Below are positions 9,962-15,740 of a stretch of 15,740 nt of DNA, piece by piece. The stretch comes from Blastocladiella britannica (taxonomy: Eukaryota > Blastocladiomycota > Blastocladiomycetes > Blastocladiales > Blastocladiaceae): contig MU624881.1 in NCBI GenBank assembly GCA_025349905.2, positions 3,236-18,975 of the forward strand. The letters run 5' to 3'. A program made the position numbers and the translations under genes. Position 1 is the stretch's first letter. Every line of letters begins with the position of its first letter. The notes under the pieces were generated by a model. That model saw only the letters and a list, made by a program, of their open reading frames with translations, was not told the origin of the DNA and ran no database searches.

Positions 9962-11072
9962 GAGCAGCGGCTGCTGAGGGGGATGACGTGGTTCCAGCGG
10001 CAGAGGAACGGTGCGCCGAGGAAGATGTGGTTGGGATCGATCGACTCACGTGCTGCGCAGCACTGACGCCCACCAGGACCAGCGCCGAGGACTGCGCGGT
10101 GAGATTTGTGGCCGAGATCCCGAGCATGGCGGAAGCGAGTTCGGCCGGGATCGACATGAGGCCGGATTTTAGGATAGATCGCGTTGGTGGTGCAGTTGGG
10201 GGTACCCATGATTTAGAAGGATAGCGTTCCCCAGTACCTCCCCCTCCCCCCCCGTGTATCAAGGAGGCAGCTCCGGCAGCGGTAGGGTGAGTGAGCGTCA
10301 ACGAAACTTCGGCATTGACCGACATTTGGAGCCGGTTCAGTTCGCGCTGGATCCGGAACACGAAGCTGACGGCGGCAATCAGGCACACAAAGTCCACGAC
10401 GCCGATGAACGCTATTGCGAGCCGCTCGTACTGGATCATGGCGTTGGAGAACGACGCCACGTCGGCCATCTCCAAAATCCCGGTGCTTGCCATTTCATTG
10501 AACAATGTGGCGAGCGCGCGCACGATCGATGCCAGCGCCAGCATCACCACGCATCCCTGGGTGACGTAATACCGCCACCGCGACAGCATCGAGAACATGG
10601 GCGAGAACCGCATCACGGTAGCGGACGCAAAGAGCGCCGATCCAAACGACTGCCCGAGAATCATCGTCAGCGACAGGTATCGCGACACGGGACACCCCGG
10701 TCCGGGCAGCGCGGTGCTGTCGCGACAGGGCCGCGAGCACATCCATGGAACCACGTTGGTTACGATCTGGATCGACAGCGCCGCCTGGTCCACTAAGAAA
10801 CATGTCCAGGCCAGTAGCAGGATTTGAACGATGGTGGACGCGCGTACCCCGCGCTTTTGGGACACGGGCGTGAGCGAGAACCGCTGGATTCGTTGCCAGA
10901 TGGATCTTTTGGGCCTTAGGGCTGATTGCAGTCCAGCAGCCGCTACTTTGGGTGGGAGAAACTTCCGTGCCCAGTACACACAGAGCGGGATCGTTGCGAT
11001 CGACAACATTGCGCCGAAGATCTCGGCGATTCTGTCGGCGGGCATGAGTGGATCGCACTTTATTGTCACCAT
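9618..11072 (-). CDS. Seven-transmembrane protein, candidate GPCR-like receptor with a polyglutamine loop
   Basis: Intronless reading frame of 484 residues from the ATG at 11072 (MVTIKCDPLM). Hydrophobic helices by eye: 14-36, 80-105, 132-154, 168-191, 216-240, 403-424 and 429-457. Loops 37-79 and 155-167 are rich in Lys/Arg, which by the positive-inside rule places the N-terminus outside, as in GPCRs. Segment 106-131 carries three Cys (112, 116, 127) that could form an extracellular disulfide. The loop between helices 5 and 6 (241-402) is very long: a Gly6 stretch near 274, Ser/Thr-rich sequence and Gln12 at 371-382. No DRY, NPxxY or other class-defining motif was recognised, so 'receptor' is inference from topology only; an orphan channel or transporter is possible. 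The frame is open upstream to 11192, but that part is low-complexity Lys-rich sequence from an A/T tract. The gene diverges from the SANT-like gene across a 228-bp AT-rich spacer. Confidence 0.72.
9926..9961. repeat. (GTT)12 trinucleotide repeat encoding polyglutamine
   Basis: Twelve uninterrupted GTT/TTG units on the plus strand. On the minus strand they are CAA codons giving Gln12 in the fifth-to-sixth helix loop of the seven-transmembrane protein. Pure CAA use, without CAG interruptions, marks it as a microsatellite likely to vary in length. Confidence 0.95.
10237..10253. repeat. C-rich run, G-rich on the coding strand of the seven-helix gene
   Basis: Almost pure C on the plus strand (CCTCCCCCTCCCCCCCC). 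The minus coding strand is therefore a G tract interrupted by two A, encoding the Gly6 stretch. Guanine-quadruplex or slippage-prone sequence is possible; no function is implied. Confidence 0.75.
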
Positions 11073-11300
11073 TTGGTTTTTTTTTTTTTTGCAAAAATTG
11101 AATGAAGGGCTATGCCCTTTGTTAATTTTCTTTTGGTTCTTTTCTCTGAGGGGGTGCTGGCTTTTTTTTTTTCCCACTTCCCAACACATCACTCTTGTGT
11201 GTTATTTCTTCAATAGAATTCAATTCTGAATTTTCCCAACCGACACCCGCAGACCAACTATATCAACCACCAATAACCCAAATTTATTTATTCCATTAGT
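11073..11300. promoter_or_regulatory. AT-rich divergent spacer between the seven-helix gene and the SANT-like gene
   Basis: 228 bases without a credible gene, markedly AT-rich against its surroundings. It holds a T run next to the seven-helix start (about 11077-11090), the left copy of the 15-bp inverted repeat (11103-11117), a second T run near 11161-11172, and a 13-base palindrome AGAATTCAATTCT at 11215-11227 with one central unpaired base. AT-rich stretches (ACTATATC about 11268, TTTATTTATTCC about 11283) could serve as promoter elements for the plus-strand gene. Presumed to contain both promoters. Confidence 0.5.
11103..11117. repeat. Inverted repeat, left copy (TGAAGGGCTATGCCC)
   Basis: Perfect 15-base reverse complement of 14413-14427. 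The core AAGGGC-TAT-GCCCTT is itself a 6-bp-arm palindrome here, so a small hairpin is possible. It lies in the AT-rich spacer 31 bp from the seven-helix start codon and 184 bp before the SANT-like start. Confidence 0.8.
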
Positions 11301-11906
11301 ATGGCCGGCAATACCGGATCTGCTGCCCGTCCGCAACACAGGTGGCAAGACAACGAGAAGCGTGCTCTCATCCAGTGGCTCAAAATCGACACCAACTATA
11401 ACGCGCTCAACGCCGCCGCTACGAGATACGAGGCCGCCACCCGCGCCGTGGCATACCTCAAATCTGAGGACAGCTTTATTTTGACGCACCAGTTTGCTGG
11501 AACAGAGGAGAGCGTTCTCCACGAGCTCAAATTAATGAAGCGCCGGTTTGCTGACTACTGTCGACGGAGCACCCTCCCAACGTCCGATCGCGACCTGTCG
11601 ACCCGGGCGCGCGAAGCCTTTGAATTATCAAAGTTCATGCCCCTGCCCCACACCCGTACTCAAACGGCTGCTGCTGCTGCCGCTCCTGCCCGTGCTCCCG
11701 CTGCCACTCCCGCTCCCGCCCATGCGGCCCATGCGGCCCATTTGGTACATATTGTTATTGCATTTACTCTGCTTTATATTTGCCAAATACTGATCGAACT
11801 GTTGATTTTACAGAGCATGAATGAGCACGCTGTAGCTGCTCTGCATCGCCAGGCCCAACCAGGCAGTGTCCCTTTATTGGGATTCCAAGCTGGGAATGAT
11901 TATTGA
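11301..11906 (+). CDS. Myb/SANT-like DNA-binding protein (tentative)
   Basis: Starts at ATG 11301. The first 100 residues are a compact helical domain beginning RWQDNEKRALIQWLKIDTNY and continuing through FILTHQFAGTEESVLHELKL and MKRRFADYCRR. The W...E..AL..WL.....NY spacing resembles Myb/SANT or trihelix-type helix-turn-helix domains; this is a pattern judgement only. An Ala/Pro-rich tail follows. An apparent hydrophobic helix in the straight translation is really an intron: GTACAT donor at 11745, TTTTACAG acceptor ending at 11813, 69 bp, a multiple of three with no stop. Spliced that way the protein ends at the TGA 11904-11906 (178 residues). Alternatively the same donor joins an AG at 11834-11835, also in phase, which enters the helicase frame and makes a SANT-helicase fusion. 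Both readings are compatible with the sequence. Confidence 0.6.
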   Translation: MAGNTGSAARPQHRWQDNEKRALIQWLKIDTNYNALNAAATRYEAATRAVAYLKSEDSFILTHQFAGTEESVLHELKLMKRRFADYCRRSTLPTSDRDLSTRAREAFELSKFMPLPHTRTQTAAAAAAPARAPAATPAPAHAAHAAHLVHIVIAFTLLYICQILIELLILQSMNEHAVAALHRQAQPGSVPLLGFQAGNDY

Positions 11907-13679
11907 CGAAATGTCAATGTTGTGTACGTTTATTTTTATTTTATTTATCGACTTGTTAATTTCCAGGCGCAAATATAATTAATTACTCAACCAATCGATT
12001 TTTTTTTTTTAGCATCTTCCCTCTTGGCGCATGTGGACGTGGCCTTGCGCGAGTACCGCCGCGAGCCAACTCTGCCTTTTGGCGGGTGTGCCATGCCATG
12101 ATGCTGTGCAGCGATTTTCTGCAGCTGCTGCCTGTGGGCAGTGCGACGCTGTTTGGTGCGGGTGGCCTGCCACGACAGCCGTACTCGTTGGCCTCCGATC
12201 GTCTGGCAGACGACAAGCGCGGCCTGGCGCTGTACCAGTCGTTCAAGAAGTGCGTGCGGCTGACACGGAACATGCGGTTCGTCAGCAACCTAGCCTGGGG
12301 CCAGGCGCTCACGCGTGGTCAGGAAGGTGTCTGGAATGCATCCGACTTTGACGCAGCTTCCACGTCCGCCCTCCTTGCATCTGGTGAAGACGCGTTCGTT
12401 GATATGGTGCTCAAGAACCATCCAATGGTAATTAGTCCTGACAACAACACGCGTTGCGCCTTCAACCAGGCATTCATGGACCTGGTGCTCTCCTGTGAGC
12501 CCCTGCTCGATGTTCTCGTCTGCCCGGCGGTGGTCAAGGTCAGCGCGATCACACTGGCACACAAGGACGTCGTCAGCCTGCATGACGTGGCCGATTCGCT
12601 CACTGGCGGTGCTCCAATTGTGCAGCGGTTTTTTGTTGGCATGCGTGTCAGGATTACAAAAAACCAATGCATGCAATTGGGCGTGGTCAACGGTGCGCTT
12701 GGGTCCGTGTACCACGTGGACGTCGACGGCGGCACCCGCAAGGTGGAAGGCACGGAACGCATGCACCTGCCACGTGGGCACGTGCGCAACGTGTACGTGA
12801 TGCTGGACCACCCAGTCAGCAACGTGCCGTACGCCGGCCTTGGTCTCCCTGTCGGTGTGGTGCCGGTGGCGCCTGTTACGTGCAGCTTCCAGCTGCGTGT
12901 GGACAAGAACCACAAGGTGGATTGCACCGACCTGGCCAAGCGCGTCCTCAAAGCCTCCACAACTGTGGCAACTGGGTACGCCAAGGCCAATATGGTGCAA
13001 TTCCCCTTGGTGCCCGCGTACGCCATGACTGGGTACGGTGTGCAAGGCATGACGCTGGACGCCATTGCCGTGTCCAACCCGGTTGCGACACCAGGTGCTG
13101 CTGCTTCCGCCATGACCATCTCTGGTGCAGCCATGTACGTGATCGCGTCGCGGTTGCGGAATCGGTTGGGCCTTTGGTTCATCACGGACCCATCCGCCAT
13201 TGACTGGGATGTATGCATGCCCTCAGAGCCAGCCTTGAAGGAGGACAAATGTTTGTCCAATCTCTCGGTTGCCACCCTCGACAGGCACTTTCCGGTGACC
13301 AAGTTCTTGCCGGCACCTGTCGTTGACCGACCGCCACGACCAGCAGCACGACCATCATCATCGCGGAGTGCGTTTTTTTCGTTTCTAAATTATTATTATT
13401 TTTCGCTTTCAATTATGACACGATACATTATTTTTCCCGTGTAATTTACTAGAACGCCGCGCCGCCGACGATGACCCAACGGGCGAGTCCGTGTCTGGCC
13501 CCAGTCACAGAGCAATACGCGGGCGTGGGACGGCGCGACGCAATGCGGCCGCAGACGACCGGCCGCCTGCACCATTGGCTGGCCCATCGATCAGCCTCCA
13601 TGACCTCCAGCAGAGACGCCACCGCGGAGGCTCGTCGCAGGCTGACGGGCCTCCAGCAGCAAAGCGGGCACGCAAATAG
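11836..13679 (+). pseudogene. PIF1-family DNA helicase, Walker A absent, frameshifted by a 5-bp duplication
   Basis: PIF1 helicases are SF1B 5'-3' DNA helicases. Pieces: 11836-11923 with KLGMIIDEMSML (Walker B/motif II); intron 11924-12012 (GTACGT donor, T-run acceptor); 12013-13367 with REPTLPFGG, then MLCSDFLQLLPV (motif III), VRLTRNMRF, GMRVRITKNQ..LGVVNGALGSVY, VQFPLVPAYAMTGYGVQGMTL (motif VI region) and MYVIASR; intron 13368-13452; and 13453-13679, a basic tail ending in PPAAKRARK, a likely nuclear signal. Between PFGG and MLCSDF the frame breaks at a tandem CCATG duplication (12091-12100); with a single copy the frame would be continuous. No GxxGxGK Walker A is found upstream, and motif VI lacks the usual HKxQG residues. 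The intact splice sites and otherwise long open frame mean decay is recent or the shift is an assembly error. The first exon overlaps the end of the SANT-like gene in another frame. Confidence 0.75.
12091..12100 (+). repeat. 5-bp tandem duplication (CCATG x2) that breaks the helicase frame
   Basis: CCATGCCATG followed by ATG. Upstream the helicase frame (PFGG, GCC, ATG) runs into TGA at 12099-12101; downstream the motif III frame resumes at ATG 12098. One copy of CCATG accounts exactly for the shift. It looks like replication slippage or a filled staggered break. Confidence 0.75.
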
Positions 13680-13753
13680 TGTCATTTTGCGTCAAGAGTG
13701 CGTGCAATTGCTCTCCATAACACATGCTCGCTCTTGTCTGTGTGGATTGAGAC

Positions 13754-14384
13754 ATGAGAAAGTTGTGGGCTGTCGAGAACAAGCTCGTCCCGCCGACCAT
13801 CTCTTTCTTTGGGATCTTTTGTGGCAACGAGGGCAGGGCGCTCGCCTTGGACGACGACCACCTTGGCCTGTTGGTGGAGACGCACCTCGTCAGCGTTCCG
13901 GGATGCCGGAGGAAGAGCCGCTGTTGCTTTGTGTCATTGCGCAGCGGAAGAGGTGCGAAGTTTATTTTATTTTCGTTTGGAGAGCTTTCATGCTGACATT
14001 TTGAACTTCCAAAAAAAAGAAAGGGTCACCTACAAGGGCCCCAATGGCGAACACACGGACTTGTGGCTGCGCGTTGGCAGCTTGGTGATGGTGGCGGGCC
14101 TGGCCATGCCGGTACCAGAGCTGGCGATGGACGCCACGAACGACGGTCTCCTGATCGCGTTCAAAGAGGGTTACATCGCCACCATTGATCAACCGTCGCG
14201 AACGGTGCCTCCGCCGGTGTCGAGGTTGGTGTTCGCCACCAGTGCCACTTCCGCCGCCCCGGCTGTGGTCTCAATGGACCAATTGAAGCGGAAGCGCGTG
14301 AGCCGTGCTGCAGAGAAGGAGGAGCCGGAGGCGGACAAGGACCTCAACGGTTCTTCGACGCCGAAGCGGAGTCGTCGGGAATAA
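13754..14384 (+). CDS. Small protein of unknown function with a basic, nuclear-type tail
   Basis: Two exons, 13754-13952 and 14020-14384, joined by a GT-AG intron (GTGCGA donor, AAAAAAAAG acceptor) with matching phase, giving 187 residues. The ATG at 13754 is preceded in frame by TGA at 13748-13750, so the start is firm for this frame. The N-terminal two thirds is a beta-type pattern (TISFFGIFCGNEG, HLGLLVETHLVSV, then across the junction RVTYKGPNGEHTDLWLRV, GSLVMVAGLAMPV, GLLIAFKEGYIATI). The last 45 residues are charged, with KRKRVSRAAEKEE and PKRSRRE, suggesting nuclear import or nucleic-acid binding. I do not recognise the family; an OB-fold single-strand-binding role beside the helicase is a guess from the strand-rich pattern and context. 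It begins 74 bp after the helicase stop and lies within the inverted repeats. Confidence 0.6.
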
Positions 14385-14412
14385 CTTATTATTTTTTTAT
14401 TAATGGTGTACT

Positions 14413-14427
14413 GGGCATAGCCCTTCA
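14413..14427. repeat. Inverted repeat, right copy
   Basis: Exact reverse complement of 11103-11117, 28 bp after the stop of the small basic protein gene. On the minus strand it lies in an open frame as V-K-G-Y-A-Q, inside the candidate 3' exon of the right-hand gene, so it may be coding sequence and not an element end. Confidence 0.8.
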
Positions 14428-14429
14428 CG

Positions 14430-14560
14430 TTATCTTCCGATAGGAAGGTACCGTACAATTTGAATTCCCAAAGCAATCTACACGCCTGTAACAACCAATC
14501 CGGAAATCCAAGGAAATGGGGGAAGAGCTGAAACAACGTGATCTCGATCCTGTACAACTG
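14430..14560 (-). other. Candidate 3' exon of the right-hand minus-strand gene
   Basis: Minus-strand frame with strongly protein-like composition: QLYRIEITLFQLFPHFLGF, WLLQACRLLWEFKLYGTF, LSEDNVKGYAQ. It begins at a good acceptor (pyrimidine tract then GTGCAG, AG at 14562-14561) and is in phase with a GTATAG donor at 14690-14689. The frame stays open to a stop at 14189-14191, which would overlap the plus-strand basic-protein gene by about 195 bp; I cannot tell where translation really ends. The plus strand of 14385-14690 holds no credible gene. Confidence 0.4.
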
Positions 14561-14636
14561 CTGCACAGGTATGCCAAAAGGAAAGGCAAATCGAGAGCGA
14601 GGAGGGTTGGGGTGGGCCAAATTATGACATGGTCCG

Positions 14637-14684
14637 AGGGAGAGGAGGGAGAAGAGAAAAGAAGGGAAGAAAAAAGAGGAAAAG
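14637..14684. repeat. Purine tract on the plus strand (polypyrimidine on the minus strand)
   Basis: About 48 bases of nearly pure A/G on the plus strand. On the minus strand it lies just inside a GTATAG donor at 14690, so it is best explained as part of a pyrimidine-rich intron (14561-14690) of the right-hand gene. Mirror-like purine tracts of this kind can also form triplex DNA. Confidence 0.6.
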
Positions 14685-14690
14685 CTATAC

Positions 14691-15740
14691 CCCCACCACA
14701 GCCGTCACTGGCGCAGAGGCCTCGGCTGCCTCCCGCACACGTCCCAGAGTTGGTCCCGCGCGGCAGCCGTCCCGGACGAACACGTATCGTCCGCCACCGC
14801 CCGCTCCATCCGCAAAGCCCACCAGCGAGGGAACAACCGGCACCACTCCATGTCCGCCTCGGTCTCGCGCCTGCAAACATTGAGCGGCCGCTCGCCCTCC
14901 TCGCACTCATCGATCAAGGCCCGCCCACTGCTTGCGATGGTGGTCCCAGAACACGTTGAGCGCGTCGAGAAGGCCCTTGATCACCTTCTTGATGGCAGCT
15001 TCCGCCTCGGCAGTCTTGGTGGCAACGCCTTGAGCAATGGCCGTCGCAACAGGCTCGGGAATGGCGACCGGGGCAAAACGAGCAAGCGACGCAACCAAAC
15101 CATCTTTGGCAGACTCGGGAACGGCAGCGACAGCAACAACAAGAGCAAACGCGGTGATGGCGGCAGCGGCAACAGCGACACGGAGAGCAGCCTGGGCAAC
15201 CACTTGAGCATTGCGCGCCTTGGCCCGTTGAGCCAGCGTGGCATCTCCGCCAATCTTGAACGCGGCGTCTACGTCACTGGTCTTCTTGTCAACGACCTCG
15301 GCAGCCCTGGCAGCGGCAACGGCATCCTTGTCAGCGGCCCGCTTGGCCACGGCAGCAGCAGCGACCTTGACGAGCCCAGAGTTGCGCGCATAGTTGATGC
15401 GCACACTCGGCTTGCCCATCTTGTCCGGACCCTGGACCATGTGCCCCACCTTGCGCACACCCTGCAGAAAGCTCGTCATGAAGCGCTTGGCAAAGCGCTT
15501 CTTGCAATCCGCCGAGTTGTCGAGCTTGGCGTGGTGAAAGGCCGCCACCAGGAACGATGCCATCCGACCGCGAATCCGCGCCATGTCGATGCACAAGTTG
15601 GACGCGAGCTGGTTCCCGAACTCCTTGATTGGCTGGCTCACAAGGTGGCTGCTGAGCACCGGATTGTGGCCACCAGCAAGGAATTCCAACTCTGCCAGTC
15701 CGTCCTTCACGGAACGGCAGGCGCCACTGCCACCTAGGTC
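14691..15740 (-). CDS. Unidentified alanine-rich protein, enters from the right edge, probable frame shifts
   Basis: The frame is open from the window edge (15740) to a TGA at 14909-14907, 277 codons, with no true start inside the window. The first half is mixed helical sequence (LSSHLVSQPIKEFGNQLASN, CKKRFAKRFMTSFLQGVRKV, KPSVRINYARNSGLVK); the second half is Ala/Val/Lys-rich, ending VIKGLLDALNVFWDHHRKQW. After the TGA the best coding signal moves one frame (about 14917-14771: DECEEGERPLNVCRRETEAD, EWCRLFPRWWALRMERAV), with high GC at third positions. It then returns to the original frame (RYVFVRDGCRAGPTLGRV) up to a donor at 14690. Two compensating single-base shifts, or a pseudogene, would explain this. 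I do not recognise any domain. A long plus-strand frame over the same bases is taken as its shadow. Its neighbour on the left is the candidate element. Confidence 0.5.

Larger units (their letters stand above)
11103..14427 (+). mobile_element. Candidate element: SANT-like gene + PIF1-like helicase + small basic protein between inverted repeats
   Basis: A 15-bp perfect inverted repeat brackets three plus-strand coding units of likely DNA-related function, which interrupt a run of ordinary housekeeping and signalling genes. AT-rich margins, the decayed helicase and the DNA-binding and nuclear character of the products favour a mobile or transferred cassette. Against: no transposase, recombinase or Rep domain was recognised, no target-site duplication is visible next to the repeats, and the right repeat copy falls inside a plausible exon of the neighbouring minus-strand gene. 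By a simple uniform-base estimate a 15-mer inverted match somewhere in a window this size has roughly a one in ten chance of arising at random, so the position, not the match alone, carries the argument. Confidence 0.3.

Noticed and set aside
11745..11813. Apparent transmembrane helix at the end of the SANT-like protein
   Set aside because: The hydrophobic residues are the translation of a 69-bp AT-rich stretch with a GTACAT donor and TTTTACAG acceptor, so it is an in-frame intron.
12290..13302. Long minus-strand frames opposite the helicase
   Set aside because: Helicase motifs are clear on the plus strand; the minus frames are shadows caused by biased codon use.
11103..14427. Autonomous Helitron
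   Set aside because: No HUH Rep domain, no fused Rep-helicase, and no 5' TC with 3' hairpin plus CTRR end was found; the helicase motifs fit the PIF1 family in general.
11090..14440. Target-site duplication around the inverted repeats
   Set aside because: Bases outside the left copy (ATTGAA) and outside the right copy (CGTTAT) do not match, and no nearby short direct repeat was convincing.
14850..15737. Plus-strand frame of 295 codons antisense to the right-hand gene
   Set aside because: Its composition (runs of Gly/Ser/Asn/Arg, many His) is what the complement of an Ala/Lys-rich gene gives; the minus-strand frame has the more natural helical protein pattern.
1..15740. tRNA, rRNA, CRISPR array or bacterial operon features
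   Set aside because: None was recognised; spliced genes and gene families are eukaryotic throughout.

Overview
The window is nuclear DNA of a compact, GC-rich eukaryotic genome. Protein-coding blocks are split by short GT-AG introns (about 50 to 130 bp), many with long T or A runs. Intergenic gaps are tens to a few hundred bases. The gene set is opisthokont-like: gamma-SNAP, an ankyrin-tailed cytosolic asparaginase, an ankyrin/RasGEF protein, Sly1, and a seven-helix membrane protein with a polyglutamine loop. An early-diverging zoosporic fungus (Blastocladiomycota/chytrid-like) would fit, but this is inference from gene content and gene structure, not a species call.

Layout. Positions 1-7078 hold three minus-strand genes in tandem: the 5' part of gamma-SNAP (runs off the left edge), a five-exon L-asparaginase with C-terminal ankyrin repeats, and a four-exon ANK / coiled-coil / RasGEF-N / CDC25 exchange factor. 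Only 40 bp separates the RasGEF start codon from that of the plus-strand Sly1 gene (7119-9587, five exons). Sly1 converges, with 30 bp between stop codons, on a minus-strand intronless gene for a 484-residue seven-helix protein (9618-11072).

Positions 11100-14430 differ. An AT-rich divergent spacer leads into three plus-strand coding units: a Myb/SANT-like protein, a PIF1-family helicase lacking Walker A and broken by a 5-bp tandem duplication (CCATG twice), and a small protein with a lysine/arginine-rich tail. The block is bracketed by a 15-bp perfect inverted repeat (TGAAGGGCTATGCCC at 11103-11117, its reverse complement at 14413-14427). I read it as a candidate decayed mobile element or transferred cassette; no target-site duplication and no transposase or recombinase were recognised.

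Positions 14430-15740 carry an unidentified minus-strand gene that enters from the right edge. It is alanine-rich and shows apparent frame shifts near 14918 and 14771. A pyrimidine-tract intron leads to a plausible 3' exon that contains the right inverted-repeat copy.

Functionally, gamma-SNAP and Sly1 both act in SNARE-mediated membrane fusion, the RasGEF and the seven-helix protein are signalling candidates, and the asparaginase is metabolic. There is no operon logic; the notable organisation is shared or very short promoters and 3' ends. No tRNA, rRNA or CRISPR array was recognised.
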